Shown here piece by piece: positions 24,957 to 35,610 of a stretch of DNA of 64,000 nucleotides. Each line of letters starts with the position of its first letter. Within the stretch, counting starts at the first letter, position 1. The DNA is taken from contig JBAIAC010000059.1 in the NCBI GenBank assembly GCA_037349315.1, positions 10,194,001-10,258,000 of the forward strand, in the 5' to 3' direction. The notes below the pieces were generated by a model. The model saw only the letters and a program-made list of their open reading frames with translations, had not been told where the DNA came from and ran no database searches. The position numbers and the translations under genes are program-made. The DNA is from Chelydra serpentina. Its lineage: Eukaryota > Chordata > Testudines > Chelydridae.

Positions 24957-25885
24957 GGGTATGTCTCCACTCCAAGCTGTGGGTGTGTGATTTCCAGCTC
25001 GAGAAGACCTAGAATGTAGCTGCGACAGCAGGAGTGGCTAGCCTCCCCGAGTACATACCTGGTGTCTCTGATGGGCATGCGCTCAGGGTGTCCTCGCCCC
25101 TCTTGCTGCTTGTGCTGCAATGGGTACTACAGTGAAACCCCGCTAAAATGGATACTTGGGGTCCAAAAAATTCCATCGTGATAAATGCGGGGTCGCGTTA
25201 TAGGGGGGTTACAAAAAATTACCGTTTCAAGCCGGTCTCTTCTCCTCTCGCCAAAGCTGGTCAGTTTCAAGCTGGTCAGTTTCAAGCTGGTCAGTTTCAA
25301 GCCGGTCTCCTCTCTTCTGGCCATAGTGGAGAAGTTTGACCAGCTTGAAACTGACCAGCTTGAAACTTCTCCGCTTTGGGGAGAAGAGAGAAGAGACTGG
25401 CTTGAAACTCAAGCCAGTCACTTTCAAGCTGGTCAGTTTCAAGCTGTCTCTTCTCCCCAAAGCAGAAGTTTCAAGCTGGTCAGTTTCAAGCTGATCAAAC
25501 TTCTCTGCTTTGGGGAGAAGAGAAGAGAGGGCTTGAAACTGACCGGCTTGAAACTGACTAGCTTGAGTTTCAAGCCGGTCTCTTCCCTTCTTGCCAAAAG
25601 GGGAAGCGGAGGCAGGGGGGAAGGGGCGGGGGGGAAGGAACAGGGGAGATGGGGAGGAGATGGAGCCAGGGTTGGCTCCAGGCGAGGAAGCACGCTCTGG
25701 ATGCTTTTTTTTTTTTTTTTTTTTTGCTTGGGGCAGCGGGAGCCACCTTATGATCGCGTTATGGTGGGGCGCGCTATAGGGGGGTTTCACTGTATCTATT
25801 TTTAGCGCACTAGTTGATGAGAACTAGTGCAAGTGTGACACCTGGAGTTGGGAATCACACCCCAATCTTGAAATGTAGACATACC
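24957..25885. mobile_element. 'GTATGTCTACACT'-type MITE split by another MITE
   Basis: The left end gggtatgtctccactccaag and right end cttgaaatgtagacatacc are imperfect inverted repeats. Removing the insert 25130-25792 brings the two halves to a normal MITE size of about 265 bp. The TSD is unclear. Confidence 0.6.
25130..25792. mobile_element. Tc1/mariner-pogo (Tigger-like) MITE with internal 15-bp arrays
   Basis: The ends are CAGTGAAACCCCGCTA and GCTATAGGGGGGTTTCACTG, flanked by TA on both sides (25128-25129 and 25793-25794). That is the TA duplication of the Tc1/mariner group. The interior has several blocks of the 15-mer ggtcagtttcaagct in both orientations (three tandem copies at about 25259-25305, inverted copies from 25337), separated by 'ctccccaaag' spacers. 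A T run lies at 25704-25725. Long ORFs here are repeat translations. Confidence 0.8.
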
Positions 25886-26337
25886 ATAAGAGAGAGCCTC
25901 TAGGTCAGCCACAAGTGACTGGGCTCAAGAGCATTCGTTTTACACAATCAGAAAGAATAGGTTCCTACAGGGCAGGAACTGCTGAGTAAATTCTATGGCC
26001 TGTTTTATGCAGGTCAGATTTGGTGATTGTAGTGACACCGCCCCCCACATACCCTGTCCCTTGGCCTTAATACCTCTGTCCCACGTTCTCAGGTGGTGTA
26101 AATTGACATGGCTCCATTAACTTTAGCAAAGCTACATGTATTTACACCAGCTGAGGCTCTGGCCCTATGAATCAGTGTAACTGTAGTTAATGGTATAAAT
26201 GAGAGCAGAAGTTAGCTGGGAAAGGACTTGTGTTCAAGTTAACGGATAATGCTGATTCCAAATCCATAGGACACATCAGGAGATTCAGAGGCATTAATGT
26301 CATAAGGGGAGCCTAGTTTTTACCTCAGCCAGCTATC
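25886..26337. other. Non-coding sequence with a palindromic remnant
   Basis: Around 26090-26185 are ggtgtaaattgacatggctccatta and matching inverted phrases of the short amniote palindrome family. No gene is seen. Confidence 0.5.
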
Positions 26338-26486
26338 ACATAGACCATCTAGTCCAGTCCCCTGCACTCATGGGGGGTATTATCTAGACCGTCCCTGGTA
26401 GGTGTTTGTCTGACCTGCTCTTAAAAATCTCCAATGACAGAGATTTAACAACCTCTCTAGGTTTTTCCTAATGTCCTACCTAAACC

Positions 26487-27502
26487 AAGATCTAAAACCA
26501 AGACCCGGGAGGCCCTTATCCAATACCTCCTCTTTGCTGACGACGCAGCAGTGATGACCCTTATGGACAGTTTTTCCAAAGCCTGTGGGCTTCACATAAG
26601 CTGAAAAAAGACAAAGGTAATGTGCTAAGGAGTTGAGGAAGCACCCTCCATCAAAATCAACAACTATGAACTTGAAGTGGTGAATGAGTTCACATACCTG
26701 GGATCTGCTATCACAGTCAACCTTTCACTTGAAACAAAACTCAACATCTGCATTGGAAAAGCTGCCACAACAATGTCTAGACTGAGCAAGACGGTCTGGC
26801 AAAACAACAAACTGACAGACCACACAAAGATCTATGTGTATCGGGCAATGTGTTGTCAGCACACTTTTGTATGGGAGCGAGACGTGGACCTGATACTCTC
26901 ATCAGGAAAAGAGGCTCAACAGCTTTCATATGCATTGCCTTCGTTGAATCTTTGGCATCTCCTGGAGGGACAGAGTCACTAACACTGAGGCGCGCAAGCG
27001 GGCCAGCATACCCAGCATATAAGCACTCCTCAACCACAGACACCTCCATTGGCTTGGGCATGTGTGTCGAACTAGTGATGGGTGCATCCCAAAGGACATT
27101 CTCTACGGTGAATTGGCAACTGGAAAAAGACCCAAAGGATACCCAAAATTGTGTTTCAAGGATGTGTGCAAGCGAGACCTCAAAGAAATGGATATGGATG
27201 TGGACAACTGGAAAGATCACTCTCAAGACCCAGCCTTTGGAAACAAGAGCTTAACAAAGGTCTCTAGAGTTACGAGAGGAAGCCACCCAGCTTAGCAGAA
27301 GAGAAAAGAGCTCACAGAAGGCAGAGCCCAAAGGGTCAACACACCACCTTTAAATGTGACAGATGCAGCAGAGATCGTCTCTCTCGAGTGGGTCTCTTCA
27401 GCCACTTTCGCGGCTGCCATAAACCAACTGAGTAAATTCTTTACCTCTCAGGGGTGGATACGCATGGTCTCTCAAGACTGAAGGATCCTACTACTACTAC
27501 TA
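26487..27502 (+). mobile_element. 5'-truncated non-LTR retrotransposon nested in CR1
   Basis: Plus-strand frames encode LLFADDAAVMT, the reverse-transcriptase catalytic FADD box, then a FTYLGSAIT motif, YGELATGKRPKGYPKL and FKDVCKRDLK. The C-terminal end is a CxxC...H...C zinc-finger-like CDRCSRDRLSRVGLFSHF. The frame is broken several times (for example TGA at about 26602), so it is a pseudogene. A (CTA)n tail ends it. The sequence ctacctaaacc occurs at both junctions (26476-26486 and 27503-27513), giving a TSD of about 8-11 bp. Clade not assigned. It is not CR1. Confidence 0.85.
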
Positions 27503-27507
27503 CTACC
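27490..27507. repeat. (CTA)n tail
   Basis: Six CTA-type units end the inner LINE and overlap its 3' target duplication. Confidence 0.9.
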
Positions 27508-28205
27508 TAAACCACGCTTGCTGCAGTTTAAGCCCACTCTTGTCTTAGCCTCAGAAGTTAAGGAGAACAATTTTTCTCCCTCCTCTTTGTAACAACCTTT
27601 TATATACTTGAAAACTGTTATCATGTCCCCTCTCAGTCTTCTCCAGACTAACTTTTTTCAATCTTCCCTCACAGGTCATGTTTTCTAGACCTTAAATTAT
27701 TTTTGTTGCTCTTCTCTGGACTTTCTCCAACTTGTCCACATCTTTCCTGAAATGTGGTACCCAGAACTGGACACAATACTCCAGCTGAGGCCTAATTAGC
27801 GTGGAGAAGAGCAGAAGGATTACTTTTCGTGTCTTGCTTACAACAAGCCTGCTAATACATCCCAGAATTGTTTGCTTTTTTTTTTTTTGCAACAGTATTA
27901 CACTGTTGACTCATATTTAGCTTGTGACCCAATATGACCCCTAGATCCCTTTCCGCAGTACTCCTTCTTAGGCACTCATTTCCCATTTTGTATGTGTGCA
28001 ACTGATTGTTCCTTCCTAAGTGGAGTACTTTGCATTTGTCCTTATTGAATTTCATTCTGTTTACTTCAGACCATTTATCCAGTTTGTCCAGATCATTTTG
28101 AATTTTAATCCTATCCTCCAAAACACTTGCAACCCCTCCCAGCTTGATATCGTCCGCAGACTTTATAAGTGAACTCTGTATGACACTATCGAAATCAGGG
28201 ATGGC

Positions 28206-28394
28206 CAACCATGGGTATCATTACCCATGACCTTTAGTTTAATCGTAATACTTGTTTTTATTGGAAAATATGTTTTGTTTTGTTTTTCTATATTCCATAT
28301 AAGATATAACTGCCTCTTCTTGTGGAAAAGTACCCAGGAGGAAGTCTATTGTTTGAATGCTAGCAAAATCCTATATAAGCTGTGCTATTATCTT
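28206..28394. other. Non-coding sequence
   Basis: No feature is recognised. Confidence 0.4.
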
Positions 28395-29161
28395 TAAAGG
28401 GGATTTGGGTGGACACCTATAGGATGGTGCAAATAGCGTAGTTGCCATATGGAATATCCATAAGAGTCAAGAACATGAGAAAAAATTGGGACACTTTTAT
28501 AAAAATCCACAGGCCTTCTTACTGAAGCACAATTGACCCAGACACAAGCGGGAATAGGTAAATTACATATTATCTCTGCCCTTGGTGCAATGACCCAGAT
28601 GCTTCTAAAAGAAATGGTGCTTGGTATTGCTGAGGCTGGAAAGGCATCGCAGTGGGATCTGGCCTGTTCAGAGGTGCAGGATTTCCTAAATGACCAGCTT
28701 GCGGCCATTCGGGGCGACCTTGACCATCAGGCTTGGCCCACTGCCCTGACAGCCAAATCAGGAGCACCATATGATCTGTTGCCCTGCAGACATACATGGA
28801 AATTTTCTGGATGAAAGTGCAGACATTCACAGTGCTCCTTCCAAGCATACGGGCCAGCTGGAGGGATGTGGGCACCCACATACCAAATCCTGCCGGGTCT
28901 GTAAGGAGGATACATGTGGGATTGGGTAATTCACCAAGACATTTGGGAAATTAAACCACGTGGTAGGCCTAACCGATTTATGGTCAGTTCTCCTGAAATA
29001 ACGCCCGATATCTAGATAAGGATAGGAAATCAATGAACACTCTGGCCGTTAGAACCCCCACAGCTTCAGTGTGTACGTAAACTGAAGCCAGGAGAAGATT
29101 AATAGGTTAATGAACATAGACATGTAGGCTAAGGTGATGCTAAGAAGCATCAAATGGGGGA
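28395..29161 (+). pseudogene. Decayed endogenous-retrovirus 3' region (possible env remnant)
   Basis: A single plus-strand frame stays open for about 94 codons (28533-28814). The sequence is alpha-helical and protein-like, as in a retroviral transmembrane-type ectodomain. It is then broken by stops and a probable frameshift up to a purine-rich tract, caaatggggga at 29151-29161. The placement directly upstream of an LTR (29163-29672) is what marks it as retroviral. The assignment to env is an inference from position and helical character. I see no clear CX6CC signature. It is a non-functional relic. Confidence 0.55.
29151..29161 (+). other. Polypurine tract of the ERV
   Basis: The purine-rich caaatggggga ends two bases before the TGTGAAGG start of the LTR. 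That is where a retrovirus primes plus-strand DNA synthesis. Confidence 0.6.
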
Positions 29162-29162
29162 T

Positions 29163-29672
29163 TGTGAAGGAAAATCTGGGGGGGCCCCAAGACTTTGGCC
29201 AAGTTGTGTGGGCCTTAAAACTTTGGATAAGCTTGTTGCTAGGCTGTGTTGAACTTTGGTTCAGCTTGTGTCTGTGTATAGGAGGAAGGAGGGGAAGGCA
29301 GAAGTGGAAAAGTCCCCAAACAGAACAATTTGAAATAGCAGAAGTCTAAGAAATAGATAACTGCAGTTAGGAAAAAGGGTAGACAGTGAATAACAGGAAA
29401 AGCCTAAATATGGAAAATGCTCATTTTGCTGGCTTTGCTTTTGACCTGCATTGAATTTGCAATGTATTCTAAATAAGGTAATTAATAGGGAAGTATATGT
29501 AATTTGTCTGAGGTTTTAACCTTTATAAGCTGGTTAAAGTTTAAGGAGGGCAGAGCAGCTTGCCACCTTGCATGGGGCTATGCTGACTCTCCTTGCATAT
29601 ATGCTCGTATAAAATAATGGAGCCTCAGGAGATTCTGATCCAAACACAATGTGTGGTTAATTTTCCACAACA
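29163..29672 (+). mobile_element. ERV 3' LTR, about 510 bp
   Basis: It starts TGTGAAGGAAAAT and ends ATTTTCCACAACA, imperfect inverted repeats of the TG...CA type. A TATA-like cctttataagctgg lies at about 29519-29532 and a TAAAATAA stretch near 29610 could be the poly(A) signal region. It follows the polypurine tract directly. No 5' LTR copy is in view, so the provirus is truncated or rearranged on the left. Confidence 0.7.
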
Positions 29673-31107
29673 CAGGTGTGTTATGTGCATAAGTCCATTA
29701 AAAATTGGGAGGTGCTCAGATACCGTTCTATCGGAGGCTGGTGATAGGGTATACAAATCCCATGTGGCCTGGCATTCTCCGCCTATCCACTACACCTGTA
29801 GGGAAGGGCTGAAAAGGGAAGAGCTGGCTGGGAAGGAGAGCAGACTAATTGCTCTCACCTGGGGAGAGGAGCTTGGCTGGAGCCTCGCCATACAGCTGAG
29901 CCACATAAGCCACCAGTGGACTGGAAACCCTGTTTTGGAAACTGAGGCAGAGCAGCTGCAGCACCATGCCCTGCTATGAGGAGACACACAGGGGCCTTGA
30001 CCTACTGATGGGACCATACAATACATAGATAGAACGATCCAGTATAATACTTCCTATGTTCTTGACTGTCAGAATGTAGACCTGCATCGTAAGGTGCTTG
30101 TAATGGGAGATCCAAAAGCAATTAGTGCAACATCAGAATTACAAGAGTAAAAATATTAGCTAGCAGTGACTACACAACACGCACTTCTATGGGAGCCACA
30201 CAATGTGCACCTAAGGAGCTATAATCTGATTCTTAGTTTTAATTTTTACGGTCCTATAAACAATAGATTTTTCCTTAAATAGCTTAGCTCTGCTTACAGG
30301 ATGGAAAAAGACTACAAATATTTTTAAGGTTCTGAACCAAAACCCTGCAGTTGTTAGTAAAGACAGTATCTGTAATATGAATATTGGGTACAAGCTTTCT
30401 AGTTTGGTATGTACAGAAATCCATGAGAGAAATAAATGTTCATAACATCCACTTGGTAACTTGACTGCTTCTTTGCCAAGTCTGTCTTGCTTTCTGGGCT
30501 TCCAGCATCAGATGAATGAATGAGGGTCGACAAAGCTTCCTTTATGTTACACACTGGTTTCATCAATGTGTTTGTATCTGTGGTGTTCTGTGTTAACCAG
30601 GCTGTGTTGTACAACTCTGAAAATGGATTCTACACTGCCACATTGGTTATCTTCCAGCAGGAGAACATCCTCATGTGACACAGTCCACTTTCCTCTGCGT
30701 ATTTCTCCTGAGGGCTATTACGGTTATGTATATCTATCAGAGACTCAACTGCATGGGAGTTCATGAAGTGCAGTTCTTGCCAAAATTATCTTTTAAAAGT
30801 TAATTCTGTGTATTTAAAAAATTCTCTTCTCCCCAGTCTTCTATTTATAGAATACTTGGTGGTGGTGTTCATTATAACAAAATGTAATGGCAGATGTACT
30901 TTTTACTGTAATAGCATTATTCATGTCATATTAATACAAAGAATATAGATGGGCTTCACTGGGCAGAATCCTTTGGGAATTTCTACTTTTAGTCTGTCTT
31001 CCCTATTTTTGCCACTTTTTTTTTTGGTCTTATTGTTGCTCATAGAGGTCCCAACTAAGATCAGGGCCCATTCTGCAGGCACCGTTGAAACACAGAGTGA
31101 GAGGCAG
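29673..31107. other. Non-coding sequence with repeat remnants
   Basis: The phrase aattgggaggtgctcagatac near 29703 resembles the 3' end of a MIR/LINE2-type repeat. It seems split from a matching caatacatagatagaacg near 30018 by about 250 bp. No exon is seen to 31107. Confidence 0.4.
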
Positions 31108-31220
31108 TCCCTGATTCAGCAAAGCTCTTGAGCATGTACTGCCATTCCACTGAAGTCAATGGCAGTCAAGAATATGTTTAAAGTTAAGCATATGCTTAAG
31201 TGCTTTGCTGAATTGAGGCC
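31108..31220. repeat. Palindromic repeat, about 113 bp
   Basis: The left half ctgattcagcaaagctcttg is inverted in the right half aagtgctttgctgaattg, around a centre with cactgaagtcaatgg. It is the same family as 19585-19693. Confidence 0.8.
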
Positions 31221-34200
31221 TATCCTCTTTAGAACAGGGATTGCTTTACAAAGGAAACCAGACTCCTTTGGCTGTATTTCTCCTTAGCGTCACTCCAGCA
31301 GAGTTACACCACAAATGGATTTCTCCATTGAGTTAAAAAGTGCACTGAATATTTGAAATGCCCTGTCCTGCTGGTGTTCTCCTAACGTCCTCAACGTGTG
31401 TAAGCCAGCTAGTGTTGGCTGGCTTTATGGTACCATTCCTGGGCTATCCATTTAGGTGGCTGGGCTTTTCAGAATGGGGATAGTTCCAAAGTGAGTGAGG
31501 GAGAAGAAAAAAAAAATTCTGCAATTTTTTTTCATGACAAAACCCAAAGCCAGACAAATTGTTCGCCTCTTTGGGGGGTTTGTTACAAACTCAGAATTCT
31601 AGGCAAAAGTTCCTGGAGGCTCAGGCCTTTTTCATTGCCCCTGGGTTGTTTTGGAGAGGGCTGAGCCAATTGCTGACTTTAGGTGGAAGCCAAAGAGAAA
31701 TCTGCTGTTTCAGCTGGATTTTCTTTTTGGTTTTAGAATGGGTCTGAACATGTGCAATGAAAAAACAGAAAAAGATTCATATAATACCCCCTGTTGGCCC
31801 CCAAACCTCTGAGCTTGGTGAAGATCTTTTTCCCAAAGCTCTGAATAAAGCTATGCAAACTATTCACAAGGAAATGTAAAACTGCTGGAAATCTTGTGTT
31901 GTATTGTGAACTCAAGATTTTGCCCCCAAATTTGCCATGTTGTATGAATTTCTCAAAAACTTTTGAGAGAGTTTTTCTACTGAAAAAGAGCCAGTTCTAA
32001 ACAACAGTTGGTCAGTTAAGAGAGCTCATGGTAGCTTTGAAGTACAGGGTTTAAGTTACCGCATATTTGATGTGAAAACAATGATATCAAGTTTCATAGT
32101 GCTGCAAAGATGCTCCAAACAGAAAATACATTTTTATTAGGAGTGTGTGCGTGTGTGTATCTTTCCTAAGTTTTACGCTACTCTGCAGCACCTCTAAAAC
32201 AGATTTGTGTCCCAGGTTTCTTGAATCAATGTAGTCCATCTTGGATTCTGACAGGAAAGTAAGTCTTCTAAAATGGATATAGCACATGTGTAGTAAAGGT
32301 CATCCTTTGACATTATGCTGTATTTATTTCATTTATTTTCAGCACCTTGTATTAGTGATTCAGACAGTCTTCCCGAGTAAAAGCACTGTTGAGTGGAAAG
32401 TACTATGAAGCTATTGGTTCATTGTGGAGTTTGCAATCCTAGAAAGCCTGGCTAACTTCAGAATTTTTTTTTTTAATTTTTCCAAAGAAGCCCTTTTCCG
32501 ATTGTAGCAGGCGGTTCGTTGCAGCTCTGCTCTCTGGAATGTATAATAACAATAATATTGAGACATTAGCGGAATTTGGGGAATTTTAGTGCAGAAAAAG
32601 TATCAGTGACTGGAAAAAACTTTCCTCTGATCCGGGAAAGCTGATACATACAAGACAATCAGAAAACTCCTGGAATCGGTAGTTTGTATAAGTGATTCTA
32701 CAGTTTGAGCTGCGTTCCACAGGAATTTTCTTATTTGCAGTGGAATAAAACAGTTTAGAGAATGTCCTCTTCGCAGTGATGAGTCTGTTTTGTACAAGGC
32801 TTTGTGTTGTCAATACCTAGGTCATTTTTCAGCATCACGTTATAGTTTGCTTTTCAAGCAACCTTGATTTATTATGGGTTTAGGTAAACAGTGCATCTTG
32901 CAATACTTTTTATTTTTGCATTAACTATGCTATTAATGGGCTCTGTGGTCAGCAATTCTGGTCAGGGCCTAAGCAGTCCCTGGGGGCAACTCAGCAACAC
33001 AAGCGCCAAGCTCCTGAGAGCTCAAAAGCCATTGTGAGCTAGTGTCTGGGAGTGCCCAGCATCCTAAATAAAGGTCCCACTTAGTGTTTACTGTACCTGA
33101 GTTTTGTCTTGTTTCCCTCATGAGGGATGCTGTGTGGTATTTAAAGGTAGGGTTATTCCCCATTTGGCAAAACATTTCTATAACCACTAAGGAATGCCGC
33201 TAAAGCAGCTGTAAGCAGAGCACTGCTCTATACCAGTGAAGTAGGACTAATGCAGGCAAGCCACAGAGCCAGGGATCTAGTCTGAAGAGGTGTGTGATGG
33301 AGGAGTGCACCAGTCACACATCTGGGATTAGAATCTGGCCCATAGACTTTGTGGCTATATTCTGCTCTTGATCTCTGCACAAAATTCTCACTGACATCAG
33401 TGGGATGCGGGCAGAATCAATCCCTCGGTAATGGGTTGTTTCTTTGCCAGTATGTAGAGATGTTGCAAAAGTCAACTCAGTCTGTGCAGTCCCCCTCTTT
33501 GGCTCTTGAGAGCATGACTGAACAAACAATTCAGCTTTTCTCTGGCATTCCTTTCTCACATACTTGTGGGACTTGCCGAACACAGAGTTACCAGTCACCA
33601 TCTCTCCTCTGTTTACCACTGAGTTTTTTCCAGAATGTGTTTTTTTGCTCAGCAATTCCTGCTTTACACATCTAAACCCCTTTGCAGTTGAGAAGCAAGC
33701 TGATATATATGTTTCTTGTTTGTATGTGTCTCATTGGGCTAGATCAGCAAGGTCTTCTCCACACTGTCTGCCATCTCCACATTGACATTTCTACAGGATT
33801 CTGGTTATTCTTTGTGCCTCCTGGCTATAAAACAGAACAAACAAAATTTGTCTATTTTTAACAGCATTTGGATGCTCTTTTTACATCAGGCCATCCATAA
33901 GGAATCTGTAAACTCAGGAATGTTAGATTTTGTTTAGATTGGAAATTCTAGAAATAATAATTGGATATGTATATTTTTCGTTGTGATTAAAATGTAATTT
34001 ATGGCTTTTGACATCCCCCAGTACCGCTAGGACGTAATTAGGAGTTATTACCACCTTTCTGCAGAGCAGGAAGGCAGAATCCGTTTTATTGCCTATCTTA
34101 GTATCTCAAGGCAGTTTTACTTAAATAATCCCATGACTGCCAGGGGAGCGAGTCAGAACCATCCATGGATCTCTTCATGTAACCAACAGATTTGAGCATG

Positions 34201-34268
34201 ATTCTGTAATGTGCTTGGGGCTGTGTTCAAAAATGGTGTAGTGTGGACACAAACTGTGTTAAGTTTCT
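31221..34268. other. Non-coding sequence
   Basis: No exon, RNA gene or confident mobile element is recognised in these 3 kb of intron-like sequence. Confidence 0.4.
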
Positions 34269-34294
34269 TAGATTTTTTTTTTTTTTTTTTTTTT
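34269..34294. repeat. Poly(T) tract
   Basis: An uninterrupted T run of about 25 bases at the 5' border of the CR1 copy. Confidence 0.95.
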
Positions 34295-34295
34295 A

Positions 34296-34926
34296 GAATA
34301 GTCAGAACAAGAACAAATGGATATAAACTGGCCATCAGGAAGTTTAGACTTGAAATTAGACAAAGGTTTCTAACCATCAGAGGAGTGACGTTTTGGAACA
34401 GCCTTCCAAGGGAAGCAGTGAGAGCAAAAGAAATATCTGGCCTCAAGCTTAAGCTTGATAAGTTTATGGAGGGGATGGTATGATGGGATAGTCTAATTTT
34501 GACAATTAATTTATCTTTGACTATTAGCAGGCCCACTGGTCTGTGATGGGATGTTACATGGGGTGGGATCTGAGTTACTGCAGAGAATTCTTTCCTGGGT
34601 GTCTGGCTGATGAGTCTTGCCCACATGCTCGGGGTTCAGCTGATCACCATATTTGGGGTCAGGAAGGAATTTTCCTCCAGGGCAGATTGGCAGAGGCCCT
34701 GGGAGTTTTTCGCCTTCCTCTGCAGCATGGGGCACGGGTCACTTGCTGGAGGATTCTCTGCACCTTGAAGTCTTTAAACCATGATTTGAGGACTTCAGTA
34801 GCTCAGAGGTAGGTTAGGGGTTTATTACAGGAGTGGGTGAGTGAGATTCTGTGGCCTGCATTGTGCAGGAGGCTAGACTAGACAATCATAATGGTCCCTT
34901 CTGACCTTAAAGTCTATGAGTCTATG
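34296..34926 (+). mobile_element. CR1 LINE 3' end with ORF2 C-terminus
   Basis: The frame 34296-34483 encodes the CR1 ORF2 tail: FRLEIRQRFLTIRGVTFWNS, then LPREAV, ending in a LDKFMEGMV stop. The 3' UTR follows, including gagattctgtggcctgcat and ggtcccttctgacctt, and the copy ends in the octamer tail (agtctatg). It is 5'-truncated and in the same orientation as DENND2B, 417 bp before its exon. Confidence 0.9.
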
Positions 34927-35342
34927 AACTTTAGTCTCAGCTCTATCATTGTCCAGTGTCACTCACGGCAACTACTGACTTCTGTGCGAGCAGTGTTGGA
35001 CAGAGAGCCAAATCCAATTAGTGAAATTTTGCAAAACCAAGATCCGTCTTCATAATAATAGGGATGGGCCAAAATCAGAGTCATATATCCAATCCCCACA
35101 CCCATGTCACTTCAACTTTGGGTCTGAAAAAATGGGATTCAGCTCTGAATCGCAATTGGTCAGGGATTTTGGTTTTGCAAAATCATTATCTGACTGACCA
35201 GATTTTGCAAAACGAGAAGACGCTCTGGGTTTTACCGGTTGCTGACATGGTATCTTGGGAATATTATCTCTAGCACTTTGGAACATTTAATTGCCAGTTC
35301 AGCCCTATTTAAACTTAATTCGCTTGACTTGGTTTCTTGCAG
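34927..35342 (+). other. DENND2B: Intron end upstream of the DENND2B coding exon
   Basis: Unique-looking sequence that ends in the acceptor tggtttcttgcag (AG at 35341-35342) with a modest pyrimidine tract. Confidence 0.6.
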
Positions 35343-35447
35343 GTATCCAAATCCAGAGAGAGCAGAAATGACCATGACAGCCAACAAGAATGCTAGTGCC
35401 ACCAACAGAGCTGGAGGGAGTAAAGTGCCTCAGGATACTTTGGATCG
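35343..35447 (+). CDS. DENND2B: DENND2B (ST5) first coding exon
   Basis: The exon begins after an acceptor AG at 35341-35342 with 25 nt of 5' UTR, then ATG at 35368. It runs 26 codons plus two bases to a GTAAGT donor at 35448, so the intron is phase 2. The encoded start is MTMTANKNASATNRAGG followed by SKVPQDTLDR. This lines up without gaps with the N-terminus of human DENND2B/ST5 as I know it (MTMTANKN, the GG and the TL-R ending are shared). DENND2B is a cytoplasmic DENN-domain exchange factor linked to Rab13 and a regulator of membrane traffic. The DENN domain lies far downstream and outside this window. The start is chosen because it is the first ATG of the exon, has G at -3 and matches the family start. 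The second ATG, two codons on, is an unlikely alternative. Only the disordered N-terminal tip is encoded here. Confidence 0.88.
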
Positions 35448-35453
35448 GTAAGT
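35448..35453 (+). promoter_or_regulatory. DENND2B: Splice donor of the DENND2B exon
   Basis: CG|GTAAGT matches the consensus U1 site and splits an arginine codon after its second base. Confidence 0.85.
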
Positions 35454-35610
35454 CTACTGCAGACTGTGAAATTTAAACTGAACATTTCTGTGGATCATTT
35501 GATGTGTCTCAACATTTTGTTCCAGAAACTCTGGAAAAGGTTGATTTGGTTTTGGAATTAAGTCTCCGATTTCCAACACTAAGAAAGCAGAAGAATGAAT
35601 ATGTGCTAGG

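Larger units (their letters stand above)
26338..28205 (-). mobile_element. CR1 LINE 3' half, split by a second LINE
   Basis: On the minus strand the order is decayed reverse transcriptase (an ADDIKLGG motif, matching the catalytic ADD box, near 28160), then KFNKDKCKVLHLGR, LEKVQRRATKII, and finally the CR1 3'-UTR ending near 26338. The copy is 5'-truncated at about 28205 and has several frame breaks. It is interrupted at 26487-27502 by an unrelated LINE. The CR1 sequence resumes exactly across the insert. Confidence 0.9.

Noticed and set aside
25250..25570. CRISPR-like look of regular short repeats
   Set aside because: Repeats are in both orientations within a transposon, have no unique uniform spacers and the genome is a vertebrate.
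25185..25805. 206-codon frame with repeated VSFKLVSFKL-type peptide
   Set aside because: It is a translation of the 15-mer array in the Tigger-like MITE.
28394..28915. Minus-strand ORFs of 62-104 codons opposite the ERV relic
   Set aside because: They are antisense shadows of the retroviral frame and have no recognisable product.
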